Shown: one piece after another, positions 56,706 through 64,000 of the stretch
How the letters are laid out: each line of letters begins with the position of its first letter
Numbering within the stretch: position 1 is the first letter of the stretch
Assembly (NCBI GenBank): GCA_013911885.1
Contig: JACESI010000001.1
Location: 178,966-242,965 of the forward strand
Source of the DNA: Hyphomicrobiales bacterium
Lineage (GTDB): Bacteria > Pseudomonadota > Alphaproteobacteria > Rhizobiales > JACESI01
Reading direction: 5' to 3'
DNA length: 64,000 bases
Notes under the pieces: model-generated
What the model was told of the DNA's origin: nothing
Seen by the model: the letters and a program-made list of their open reading frames with translations, nothing else
The model's database searches: none
Made by a program: the position numbers and the translations under genes

Positions 56706-57440
56706 ATGACCTACTGCGTCGCCATGAGCCTCAACAAAGGGCTCATCTTCATGTCCGATACGCGGACGAATGCGGGCATCGACAATATTTCCAGTTTCCG
56801 CAAAATGCACTCCTGGTGCGTCGAGGGCGAGCGCGTGATCACCATCATGACCGCGGGCAATCTCGCAACCACGCAGGCGGTGATCAGTCTTCTCGAGGAG
56901 CGGTCGAAGGCAGTCAGCGAGCGTCAGCCCTCCATTCTCGGCGTGCCAAGCATGTTTCAGGTGGCCAGACACGTCGGCGATACCCTGCGTGAGGTCATCC
57001 GCGATTACAGGGGCTCGGGGCCGGATCAGTCGAACGGGGCCTTCAATGCGTCGATCATTGTCGGTGGCCAGATCAAGGGTGGCGAGCCGCGCCTCTTCAT
57101 GCTCTATCCCGAAGGAAATTTCATTGAAGCCGGCGATGACACGCCGTTTTTCCAGATTGGCGAGACCAAATATGGCAAACCCATACTGGTGCGGGCTTAT
57201 GATCCGGACATGAGTTTCGAAGCCGCGGTGAAACTGCTTCTGGTCTCGTTCAATTCCACCCTCAAGGCCAATCTCTCCGTCGGCATGCCGTTCGATGTTC
57301 AGGTCTATGAGCGCGATGCTTTCGCAATCAGGCACACCGGACGAATTCACGAAACCGATGATTACTATCAGCAGATCTCGGAAAGCTGGGGGGCGGCCCT
57401 CACCACGGCGCTGGAGTCGCTGCCGGACTTCAATTTCTGA
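56706..57440 (+). CDS. anbu: Anbu, proteasome beta-type peptidase homolog (COG3484)
   Basis: 244-residue Ntn-hydrolase related to HslV and the proteasome beta subunit. Removing Met1 would expose Thr2 as the N-terminal nucleophile; the expected partners are D18 (SDTRTNAG) and K33 (FRKMHSW), i.e. Thr1, Asp17, Lys32 in mature numbering, so the site looks competent. The GSGPDQSNGAFNASIIVGGQIKG block is typical of the family. GGAGAA lies 8 bases upstream of the start. The last gene of the cluster; no unfoldase ATPase (HslU, ClpX) is adjacent, which agrees with published work that found no partner ATPase for Anbu. Confidence 0.93.
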   Translation: MTYCVAMSLNKGLIFMSDTRTNAGIDNISSFRKMHSWCVEGERVITIMTAGNLATTQAVISLLEERSKAVSERQPSILGVPSMFQVARHVGDTLREVIRDYRGSGPDQSNGAFNASIIVGGQIKGGEPRLFMLYPEGNFIEAGDDTPFFQIGETKYGKPILVRAYDPDMSFEAAVKLLLVSFNSTLKANLSVGMPFDVQVYERDAFAIRHTGRIHETDDYYQQISESWGAALTTALESLPDFNF

Positions 57441-57661
57441 TGCGGATGGATGGAAAAATCTTCGCGCATGGCTCTCATTGCGGTTTTATCGTTGTCGGGG
57501 CGCAAGCGCTCACCATATGATCAGATATCGTCTGCGACGCGGTGCCCCAGGGTGCCTGCGCCTTTTCCTTCGATCCCTGGCCTGGTTTCGGGGATTGCTG
57601 GAAATCAGGCTTTTCAATGATCGCGCTCCTGCGGCCATAAACCGAAAGTTGACCAACCAAG

Positions 57662-57967
57662 ATGACCCCTTTTTCCTTCTGGCAGACCGGCATGCAGTTT
57701 TATCAGCTCGGCGTTGAGGCGCAGTCTGTCGTGACCATGCGCGTTCTGGGCGCTGCAGGCCTTTGGAACGTGCTTCCAGACGAGAATGCGCGGATGATTT
57801 CGGAAAAGCAGCAGGCTTTCTCTGAATCAGCCTTTGCTGCTGGTCGCGCGGCACTGAGCGGTCACGCCCCGGAAAAGGTCGTCAATGCAGCACTGAGACC
57901 GCTCCGGCTGAAAACCCGTTCGAATGTCCGCCGTCTTTCGAAGCGCGGCCCAAAAGCTGTGGGTTAG
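57662..57967 (+). CDS. Small phasin-like helical protein
   Basis: 101-residue protein, mostly helix: FWQTGMQFYQLGVEAQSVVTMRVLGAAGLWNVLPDE, then MISEKQQAFSESAFAAGRAAL and a basic C-terminus (KTRSNVRRLSKRGPKAVG). It resembles short alphaproteobacterial proteins that databases call antifreeze protein or phasin-like; those names are not experimentally supported for this branch. It stands alone, 221 bases downstream of Anbu, in which gap I see no other gene. Function unknown; granule or membrane association would be a guess from the helical shape. Confidence 0.7.
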   Translation: MTPFSFWQTGMQFYQLGVEAQSVVTMRVLGAAGLWNVLPDENARMISEKQQAFSESAFAAGRAALSGHAPEKVVNAALRPLRLKTRSNVRRLSKRGPKAVG

Positions 57968-58044
57968 CCGCTGGGAGCCGACGAGCGACGCCTTTTCGGC
58001 ACCTTGCTGGCCGGTTGAATTGCACGGAAAGCGCTTTACCTTAA

Positions 58045-58061
58045 TTTAGAAATATTCTAAC
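58045..58061. promoter_or_regulatory. Irr-type iron control element (ICE box) upstream of nfu
   Basis: TTTAGAA-ATA-TTCTAAC, 16 of 17 positions agreeing with the rhizobial Irr box (TTTAGAA, three bases, TTCTAAA). It lies 94 bases before the nfu start, placing it within the likely promoter of an Fe-S cluster gene. Confidence 0.72.
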
Positions 58062-58154
58062 CTGTATCTCAATCCGGGAGGCTTGCAGCAGGCAAATCTA
58101 TTGAATATGTGCTGCTCCATCCTCCCATTCATTCCCAGTATGCGAGATCAGCTG

Positions 58155-58736
58155 ATGTTTATTCAGACCGAAGAAACCCCGAACCCGGCCACACTCAAAT
58201 TCCTGCCGGGGATCGTCGTCCTGCCGATGGGCACCTATGATGTGCGTCGCGGCGACGATGCCTCGAAATCTCCCCTTGCCATGCATCTTTTCGAAATTCA
58301 GGGTGTTGAGGCGGTGTTTCTTGGCTATGACTTCATCACCGTGACCAAAGCCGCCGACATGCCATGGCCGCATCTGAAGCCTGCCGTTCTCGGCGCGGTC
58401 ATGGAGCATTTCATGGCGGGCCAGCCGGTCATGCTCGAAAACGCTGTCGCGACGGCCGCCCCGGCGGAAGAATTTTTTGACGAGGCGGATATCGAAGTGG
58501 TCGCGACCATCAAGGAACTTCTGGAAACGCGGGTCCGCCCGGCCGTTGCCCAGGATGGCGGAGACATCACGTTTCACGGCTTCAAGAACGGCACCGTCTA
58601 TCTCAATATGCGCGGCGCCTGCGCCGGTTGCCCGTCGTCGACGGCGACCCTCAAGCACGGTATACAGAATCTCCTGCGCCATTTCGTGCCGCAAGTTCAG
58701 TCGGTCGAAGCCCACGGCCAGATGCCGGGCCACTGA
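58155..58736 (+). CDS. nfu: NifU-like Fe-S cluster carrier protein (Nfu)
   Basis: 193-residue Fe-S scaffold/carrier that hands [4Fe-4S] clusters to apo-proteins. It has the N-terminal Nfu domain starting MFIQTEETPNPATLKFLPG, then the NifU C-terminal domain with the cluster ligands C156 and C159 in GACAGCPSS. The ATG at 58155 fits the family; upstream residues in the frame do not. Head of the nfu-tsaB-rimI-mur-plsC-miaB-phoH-ybeY run. A likely client in the same run is the 4Fe-4S enzyme MiaB. An Irr-type box upstream suggests iron control. Confidence 0.94.
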   Translation: MFIQTEETPNPATLKFLPGIVVLPMGTYDVRRGDDASKSPLAMHLFEIQGVEAVFLGYDFITVTKAADMPWPHLKPAVLGAVMEHFMAGQPVMLENAVATAAPAEEFFDEADIEVVATIKELLETRVRPAVAQDGGDITFHGFKNGTVYLNMRGACAGCPSSTATLKHGIQNLLRHFVPQVQSVEAHGQMPGH

Positions 58737-58786
58737 AAGATCAGGCTTGTCCGCGATCGGAAGCTGACAGGCCATTTGAACCGCGC

Positions 58787-59455
58787 ATGGCGACGCTCAC
58801 TTTCGACACAACTTCCACTGTCTGCGCGGTTCACCTGAAGCGTGCAGATGGCATTGTCCATGAGGCAGTTGCTGAAATCGGTCGCGGCCATGCGGAGCAT
58901 CTGATCGGCATGATCGATAGGGCGCTTGGGGCCCTCGGCCTTGACTATGCCGATCTTCGGCGGCTCGGGGTTGCGACCGGGCCGGGCTCGTTTGCCGGTA
59001 TCCGGGTTGGTCTTTCCGCCGCCCGTGGCCTTGCTCTTGCCCTCGAAATTCCCCTTGCAGGCGTCTCGGTCCTTCGCGCCCTTGCGGCCGAGCATGGGCA
59101 GGGTGGTCCGTCTCTCGTCATTCTTGACGCCGGCCGCGACGCTTTTTATGCCGAATTATTCGATGCATCCGGCCATTCACCGGAAGGACCGCTCCTGCAT
59201 CGCAAGCAAGATCCGTTCCCTCGGCAATGGATGGATGCGCCGGGTCTCGCCCTCATCGGTTCCGGCGCAGCTTATGCAGGCGCGCTGCTCGCAAGGACGC
59301 GCATGGCAACGCTTGCGTCGATCCCTTCGATAGCGACCATTGCCCGCCTTTGCGAGGCCGACAGCGCACCCGTGAGGCCGAAACCGCTCTATTTGCGCCC
59401 ACCGGACGCAAAACCACAGGCGAGCGCGGGCCTTGTTGCACGGAGGACAGCCTGA
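58787..59455 (+). CDS. tsaB: tRNA t6A complex subunit TsaB
   Basis: Non-catalytic ASKHA-fold partner of TsaD in the complex that makes threonylcarbamoyl-adenosine at tRNA position 37. The 222-residue protein starts at ATG 58787 (MATLTFDTTST) and has GHAEHLIGMIDRAL, ATGPGSFAGIRVGLSAARGLALAL and VILDAGRDAFYAELF. TsaE, the ATPase partner, is encoded within the fusion at 31518. Its stop overlaps rimI as TGATG. Confidence 0.94.
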   Translation: MATLTFDTTSTVCAVHLKRADGIVHEAVAEIGRGHAEHLIGMIDRALGALGLDYADLRRLGVATGPGSFAGIRVGLSAARGLALALEIPLAGVSVLRALAAEHGQGGPSLVILDAGRDAFYAELFDASGHSPEGPLLHRKQDPFPRQWMDAPGLALIGSGAAYAGALLARTRMATLASIPSIATIARLCEADSAPVRPKPLYLRPPDAKPQASAGLVARRTA

Positions 59456-59967
59456 TGTGGCCCATCATATCTTATGATATCATGGTCGAAGGCGTGGTGC
59501 GCGGCGATGCCGCTGATATTGCCGAAATCCATGCTGCCGCTTTCGATCACCGCTGGTCCGCCGACGAAATGCTCCGCCTCATCGATAGCGACAATGTCCG
59601 GGCGTTGAAATGCCGACGCCCGTCGACGCTGTTTCGGCCCGCAAGCCGCAGGCCGCGCGGGTTCGTGATGGCGCGCCTCGCCGCCGACGAGGCTGAAATA
59701 CTGACAATTGCTGTTGCGCCGGATGCCCGCAGGCTCGGTCTTGGCAAGCTTCTGATGCAGGCAATCATCGACGATCTTTATGCGGATAGCTTCAGGCATC
59801 TGTTCCTGGAGGTTGATGAGGCAAATGAAGCAGCCGTGGCGCTATACCGTCAGCTCGGCTTCGAGCAGGTAGGTGAGCGCAAATCCTATTATGCGCCCGC
59901 AAAGAAGGCGGGGCCCGGCGCAACCGAACGCCCGCGAGCGCTTGTCATGCGTTTCAATCTTCGCTAA
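59455..59967 (+). CDS. rimI: Ribosomal protein alanine N-acetyltransferase RimI
   Basis: 170-residue GNAT acetyltransferase. The acetyl-CoA loop is VAPDARRLGLGKLLMQ, followed by LFLEVDEANEAAVALYRQLGFEQVG, the RimI-type C-terminal motif. Between the first helices and the core there is a basic stretch (ALKCRRPSTLFRPASRRPRG) longer than in E. coli. GGAGGA at 59442-59447 sets the start. The tsaB-rimI pairing is common. It probably acetylates the N-terminus of S18 and other proteins. Confidence 0.9.
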   Translation: MWPIISYDIMVEGVVRGDAADIAEIHAAAFDHRWSADEMLRLIDSDNVRALKCRRPSTLFRPASRRPRGFVMARLAADEAEILTIAVAPDARRLGLGKLLMQAIIDDLYADSFRHLFLEVDEANEAAVALYRQLGFEQVGERKSYYAPAKKAGPGATERPRALVMRFNLR

Positions 59968-60017
59968 CTGTTCGCGAAACATGTCGTTCTGGTCGTCCAT
60001 GCGAAGCGGGGAAACGG

Positions 60018-60455
60018 ATGTCCCTTGAACAGATCTGTGTTGATAAAGGAATGCGCATGACCGAGCAGCGCCGCATCATCGTGCGGGTTCTCGAAAAGGC
60101 GCAGGATCACCCGGATGTCGAGGAATTGTATAACCGCGCCGTAAAGGTCGATAACAACATCTCGATTTCGACAGTCTACCGAACGATCAAGCTTTTCGAG
60201 GATGCGGGGATCATCGAGCGTCATGATTTTCGCGATGGCCGTTCGCGCTATGAAACTGTGTCTGACGACCATCACGATCACCTGATTGATCTGCGCACGG
60301 GAGCGGTGATCGAATTCAACAACGACGCCATTGAGCGGCTCCAGGAACTGATTGCCCGCGAACTCGGTTTCCGCCTCGTGGACCATCGGCTCGAACTCTA
60401 TGGCGTTCCGCTTGAAGACCCGCGGGAGGCCGGCGATCGTGAAGCCGAGCAATGA
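60018..60455 (+). CDS. Fur-family regulator (Fur/Mur type)
   Basis: 145-residue metal-responsive repressor. It has the winged helix with TEQRRIIVRVLEKAQDHPDVEELYNRAVKVDNNISISTVYRTIKLFE, the metal region FRDGRSRYETVSDDHHDHLID, and the end IARELGFRLVDHRLELYGVPL, which is closest to alphaproteobacterial Mur, the manganese-responsive Fur. It lacks the HRM heme motif of Irr, so it is not the protein expected at the ICE box upstream of nfu. Overlaps the acyltransferase gene by ATGA. Confidence 0.9.
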   Translation: MSLEQICVDKGMRMTEQRRIIVRVLEKAQDHPDVEELYNRAVKVDNNISISTVYRTIKLFEDAGIIERHDFRDGRSRYETVSDDHHDHLIDLRTGAVIEFNNDAIERLQELIARELGFRLVDHRLELYGVPLEDPREAGDREAEQ

Positions 60456-61231
60456 TCGGGACCGTTCGCGCCCTTTTCACGATTGTGGCGCTTGTCGGGC
60501 TTTCATTGCCCTTGATTCCGGTGCAGATCGTCCTTAACCGGCTTGATCATCCGCGAAAGCGACGGCTTCCGGTTTTCTGGCATCGCTGCGCCGCGCGGCT
60601 GATCGGTTTGCGGATCACCGTCGAAGGCGACATGGCAGGGGAGCGGCCGCTTCTGATCACCGCGAACCATGTCTCCTGGCTCGATATCGTTGCCCTCAGC
60701 GCCTGTGGTCCGCTCTCTTTCATTGCGAAGCAGGAAGTTTTACACTGGCCTGCTTTCGGTTATCTCGCGAAATTGCAGCGCACGGTTTTTGTCAACCGCG
60801 AAAGGCGCAGTGCCACCGGCGACAAGGCCGACGAAATCGCAAGAAGGCTTCAAGCGGGCGATGTGATGGTCCTTTTTGCCGAGGGGACATCTTCATGCGG
60901 TTCCTATGTGCTGCCGTTCCGCTCCGCGCTTCTCGGCGCGCCGCAAAGGGCCGCCGGCCCGCAAAGCCCGGTTTTCATCCAGCCGGTGGCGCTTGCCTAT
61001 ACCCATCTCAACGGCATGGTGACCAATCTCAGTGATCGGCCTTTTACCGGGTTTTACGGCGATACAGACCTTGCCCCGCATCTCTTCGCCATTTTGAAAC
61101 ATGCAGCGATCGATGTTACTATACGGTTCAATGAGCCGGTTGCAATTGCCGCAGACAGCGACCGCAAGTCCGTCGCCCGCCACCTTGAAGATACGGTCCG
61201 GTTGATGAAAACCGAAGCCTTGCGCCGCTAG
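60452..61231 (+). CDS. plsC: Lysophospholipid/1-acylglycerol-3-phosphate acyltransferase (PlsC family)
   Basis: 259-residue membrane-bound acyltransferase of phospholipid synthesis or remodelling. N-terminal membrane segment about residues 7-28; the catalytic HX4D motif is NHVSWLD (H73, D78), and the second substrate-binding block is [10 protein letters not shown]. The order mur-plsC-miaB is common in Rhizobiales, where related genes near this position have been linked to ornithine-lipid or phosphatidic acid synthesis; the exact acceptor is not known here. ATGA overlap with the regulator gene. Confidence 0.88.
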   Translation: MIGTVRALFTIVALVGLSLPLIPVQIVLNRLDHPRKRRLPVFWHRCAARLIGLRITVEGDMAGERPLLITANHVSWLDIVALSACGPLSFIAKQEVLHWPAFGYLAKLQRTVFVNRERRSATGDKADEIARRLQAGDVMVLFAEGTSSCGSYVLPFRSALLGAPQRAAGPQSPVFIQPVALAYTHLNGMVTNLSDRPFTGFYGDTDLAPHLFAILKHAAIDVTIRFNEPVAIAADSDRKSVARHLEDTVRLMKTEALRR

Positions 61232-61328
61232 GCACTGTTCTTTTCTATCTGATCGTCATACGAATCATTACATACTTGCTTGCCTAGGTTCCGAAAAAAG
61301 GGAAAAAGGGGCAGGCAAAAGGGTGATT

Positions 61329-62804
61329 ATGACAACGCATCACCATAAGCATCGCCTTGAAGCGACGAGCAGAGGCTTTCCCAACGTGTCAAAAACCGAA
61401 ACTGAATCATCGATGGCGTCGAAAAAGGTCTTCATCAAAACCTATGGCTGCCAGATGAACGTCTATGACACGACCCGCATGGCCGACACGCTTGCCCGTG
61501 AGGGTTATCAGGAAACCGGCGCGATCGAAGACGCTGAACTCATCCTTCTCAATACGTGCCATATCCGCGAAAAGGCATCGGAAAAAGTCTATTCCGAGCT
61601 TGGCCGCATCCGCAAGGTCAAGCAAGCCCGCGCGGCGACGGGAAAGGCCACGATGATCGGTGTCGCGGGCTGCGTTGCGCAGGCCGAAGGCGCCGAAATT
61701 CAGCGCCGCGCGCCGATGGTCGATCTCGTTGTCGGTCCGCAGAGCTATCACAGGCTGCCGGCGCTCGTTTCCCGCGCCGCCGGTCGCAACCGGGCGCAGG
61801 ATCTCGTTGAAACCGAATTTCCGCTCGAGGATAAATTCGATCACCTTCCGGCGCCGAGCCGGCGCCAGATCCGGGCGCGCGGGCCGGCAGCTTTCCTCAC
61901 CGTGCAGGAAGGCTGCGACAAGTTCTGTGCGTTCTGTGTGGTGCCTTATACGCGCGGTTCGGAAGTCTCGCGCCCGCTTGCTCAGATCGTCGAGGAGGCG
62001 CGGGCGCTTTCTGAGGGCGGCGTGCGGGAAATCACGCTTCTCGGCCAGAATGTGAACGCGTGGCACGGCACGGACCGCGCCGGACGTCCGATCGGTCTTG
62101 GCGCGCTGCTGTTTGAACTTGCAGAAATCGAGGGCGTGAAGCGGCTGCGCTACACGACAAGCCATCCGAACGACATGGACGAAACACTGATCGCCGCCCA
62201 TCGCGATCTTGACTGCCTGATGCCCTATCTTCACCTGCCGGTGCAATCCGGCTCCGATGCGATTTTGAAAGCGATGAACCGGCGCCATACACGCGATGAT
62301 TATTTCCGCGTGATAGACCGCGTTCGGGCGGTTCGCCCGGATATCGCGATCTCGGGCGATTTCATAGTCGGCTTTCCCGGCGAGAGCGATGCCGACTTCG
62401 CAGCGACCCTAGACCTCGTTGAACGGGTCGGCTATGCATCGGCCTATTCCTTCAATTACTCGCCCCGCCCGGGTACGCCCGCGGCTGATGCGGCGGTTCA
62501 GGTGCCGGATACGCTCAAGAATGAGCGGCTGCAACAATTGCAGGCGCTTCTCACGGAACAGATGAAGACCTTCAATGCGTCTTTTCTTGATCGCGAGATG
62601 ATGCTTCTTCTGGAGCGCAAAGGGCGGTTTGACGGCCAGCTTGTGGGGCGCTCGCCCTTTCTCCAGCCGGTTCAGGTCGACGCGCCTTTGGCGATGATTG
62701 GGGAAATCGCTCGCGTGCGCATTTCGAAGATTGGAACCAATTCGCTTTTTGCTACACTGGTTGAAGAACAGGCTGCGCCGGCGGCAGCCATGGAGGTCTT
62801 TTGA
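61329..62804 (+). CDS. miaB: tRNA 2-methylthio-N6-isopentenyladenosine synthase MiaB
   Basis: Radical-SAM methylthiotransferase that converts i6A37 to ms2i6A37. It carries the UPF0004 domain with three auxiliary-cluster cysteines (GCQMN, NTCHIR, AGCVAQ), the radical-SAM motif CDKFCAFC and a C-terminal TRAM domain (from about residue 425). About 491 residues, with a roughly 25-residue non-conserved N-terminus before [16 protein letters not shown]; the ATG at residue 29 (nearer to the conserved start) is an alternative. The end overlaps the phoH start. Confidence 0.95.
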   Translation: MTTHHHKHRLEATSRGFPNVSKTETESSMASKKVFIKTYGCQMNVYDTTRMADTLAREGYQETGAIEDAELILLNTCHIREKASEKVYSELGRIRKVKQARAATGKATMIGVAGCVAQAEGAEIQRRAPMVDLVVGPQSYHRLPALVSRAAGRNRAQDLVETEFPLEDKFDHLPAPSRRQIRARGPAAFLTVQEGCDKFCAFCVVPYTRGSEVSRPLAQIVEEARALSEGGVREITLLGQNVNAWHGTDRAGRPIGLGALLFELAEIEGVKRLRYTTSHPNDMDETLIAAHRDLDCLMPYLHLPVQSGSDAILKAMNRRHTRDDYFRVIDRVRAVRPDIAISGDFIVGFPGESDADFAATLDLVERVGYASAYSFNYSPRPGTPAADAAVQVPDTLKNERLQQLQALLTEQMKTFNASFLDREMMLLLERKGRFDGQLVGRSPFLQPVQVDAPLAMIGEIARVRISKIGTNSLFATLVEEQAAPAAAMEVF

Positions 62805-63841
62805 CAGCACATCCCGACGTTGCACGGTCTGGCGTTCCTGAATTGAAAGAGCGGGTTATCGCTTTTGAGGACAATCGGCTGGCGAGTGATCTTTTTGGAC
62901 AATATGATCAGAATCTCGCCCTGCTTGAACAGCGACTGGGGGTCGAGGCGGTTACTCGCGGCAATCAGGTGACCTTGCGCGGCACCGAGGATGCCTGTGA
63001 TCACGCGCACCGCACACTTGAAACGCTTTACGAGCAATTAACTCTCGGCCGCACCATCGACATCGGAGAAGTCGAGGGCGTGATCCGCATGGTCGCCGAT
63101 GAAAAGCGTCAGCTCGTTCTGCCGACGCTCGAGAAAAAGGCATCGGTAAAATTCGCCCAGATATCGACCCGCAAGAAGACGATCTTTGCCCGCACAAAAA
63201 CGCAGGATGACTATATCCGCGCCATGGAAAAGCGCGAACTCGTCTTCGGCGTCGGGCCGGCGGGCACAGGCAAGACCTATCTTGCCTGCGCCTTTGCGGC
63301 TGCGTTGCTGGAACGCGGCGAGGTCGACCGCCTGATCCTGTCCCGTCCCGCTGTCGAGGCGGGTGAGCGGCTAGGTTTCCTGCCGGGCGACATGAAGGAG
63401 AAGGTCGATCCTTATCTTCGGCCGCTTTATGATGCGCTTTACGACATGATGTTGCCCGAGCGGGTCGAGCGGGCGCTGACGTCCGGCGCCATCGAGATTG
63501 CCCCGCTCGCCTTCATGCGCGGGCGCACGCTCGCCCATTCGGCGGTCATCCTCGATGAGGCGCAGAATACCACGTCGATGCAGATGAAAATGTTCCTCAC
63601 GCGCCTTGGTGAAGGATCGCGCATGTTCATCACGGGCGATCCGAGCCAGATCGATCTGCCGCGCGGCGTTCCCTCGGGTCTTATCGAATCGCTGCGCATT
63701 CTCAAGGCCGTTCCCGGCATCTCGCAGGTGACCTTTCAGGCGCAGGATGTGGTGCGTCATGAACTGGTGGCGCGCATCGTCAATGCCTATGACGGCGACG
63801 CGCAACACACCGCGCGCCTTGGCGACAACAATGGGCACTGA
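62801..63841 (+). CDS. phoH: PhoH-family ATPase (PhoL type)
   Basis: 346-residue P-loop ATPase, often annotated as PhoH-like or YbeZ, which acts with YbeY in ribosome/RNA maturation. An N-terminal nucleic-acid-binding region precedes the RecA-like domain with Walker [10 protein letters not shown] (152-160), Walker [11 protein letters not shown] and [13 protein letters not shown] start at 62801, four-base overlap with the miaB stop (TTGA) after GGAGGT. The end overlaps ybeY by 11 bases, and phoH-ybeY coupling is a general bacterial feature. Confidence 0.93.
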   Translation: MTAHPDVARSGVPELKERVIAFEDNRLASDLFGQYDQNLALLEQRLGVEAVTRGNQVTLRGTEDACDHAHRTLETLYEQLTLGRTIDIGEVEGVIRMVADEKRQLVLPTLEKKASVKFAQISTRKKTIFARTKTQDDYIRAMEKRELVFGVGPAGTGKTYLACAFAAALLERGEVDRLILSRPAVEAGERLGFLPGDMKEKVDPYLRPLYDALYDMMLPERVERALTSGAIEIAPLAFMRGRTLAHSAVILDEAQNTTSMQMKMFLTRLGEGSRMFITGDPSQIDLPRGVPSGLIESLRILKAVPGISQVTFQAQDVVRHELVARIVNAYDGDAQHTARLGDNNGH

Positions 63842-64000
63842 GCGAACCGCGAACCACATGCCCGCCTCAGGACCGAATCTGATTATCGACCACCGCATCG
63901 AAGCGGGGGACTGGACAGCGCTCGAAGCAACGGGCGGGACGCTCGATGATCTGCTTGATCAGACGCTTGAAACAGCCGTCCGACATCTGGCTCTTGTCCA
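63831..64000 (+). CDS. ybeY: rRNA maturation endonuclease YbeY, N-terminal part (cut by window end)
   Basis: The frame opens at ATG 63831 within the last codons of phoH and continues, unbroken, to the window end. The first residues are [28 protein letters not shown], then a region that fits the variable N-terminus of YbeY. The catalytic H-x3-H-x5-H motif is beyond the window, so the call rests on the reading frame and on the position after phoH. A second in-frame ATG at 63858 is an alternative start. Confidence 0.75.
   Translation, partial: MGTERTANHMPASGPNLIIDHRIEAGDWTALEATGGTLDDLLDQTLETAVRHLALV

Noticed and set aside
60018..60455. Fur-family gene as Irr, the regulator for the box at 58045
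   Set aside because: It has no HRM heme motif and its C-terminus matches Mur/Fur; Irr must be elsewhere.

Overview
The window looks like a core chromosomal segment of an alphaproteobacterium of the order Hyphomicrobiales (Rhizobiales), about 60% G+C by eye. The placement rests on gene order and on marker families: SRP RNA-dnaX-ybaB-recR; pckA divergent from chvI-chvG-hprK-ptsM-ptsH-ahcY; the tyrosine-type kinase DivL next to a TsaE/sugar-kinase fusion; addB-addA-trxA facing folC-accD-trpA-trpB-trpF; and nfu-tsaB-rimI-fur/mur-plsC-miaB-phoH-ybeY. The genus cannot be resolved from the sequence alone. Genes are dense and often overlap by ATGA or TGATG. I see no insertion sequence, prophage, tRNA, rRNA or CRISPR array.

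Layout: 0-2 kb, the end of a TauE/SafE permease, an Alph_Pro_TM membrane protein and a secreted CpaC-N-like protein. 2-8 kb, nudC and a HIT protein on the minus strand, SRP RNA, then dnaX-ybaB-SDR-recR. 8-14 kb, an OmpA-type lipoprotein, rmuC, a soluble chemoreceptor and def-fmt-truA. 14-20 kb, a membrane protein with dapE and dapD, a LOG-family protein and an EamA transporter, then a HAD nucleotidase with argB. 20-29 kb, pckA, a 562-bp spacer, the ChvI/ChvG acid and envelope two-component system, the regulatory PTS (HprK, EIIA-Man, HPr) and ahcY. 29-41 kb, divL, tsaE-amgK fusion, murU, addB, addA, trxA. 41-49 kb on the minus strand, recQ, folC, accD, trpA, an arsC-like gene, trpB and trpF. 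49-53 kb, polA and selO. 53-57.5 kb, a four-gene Anbu proteasome-homolog cluster. 57.6-64 kb, a small phasin-like gene, nfu behind an Irr-type iron box, then the tsaB to ybeY block.

Working together: HprK can phosphorylate HPr on the conserved Ser64, and EIIA-Man is present without any sugar-transporting EIIB/EIIC, which fits a regulatory PTS linked to ChvG/ChvI and pckA. TsaE and TsaB both serve t6A tRNA modification, and MiaB adds a second tRNA A37 modification. The AmgK-like domain and MurU form the short-cut that recycles MurNAc into UDP-MurNAc. AddAB, RecR, RecQ, RmuC and PolA are DNA repair genes. DivL belongs to the CckA-CtrA cell-cycle circuit.

The least understood unit is the Anbu cluster (circularly permuted ATP-grasp, alpha-E, transglutaminase-like, Anbu). 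Other points worth a second look: the Irr-like box before nfu; a palindrome before ahcY; Asp60 replaced by Glu in TrpA; complete loss of zinc-ribbon cysteines in AccD; single genes inserted into the dnaX-recR and trpBA operons; scattered perfect 12-15 bp tandem duplications; and the unexplained pckA-chvI spacer.
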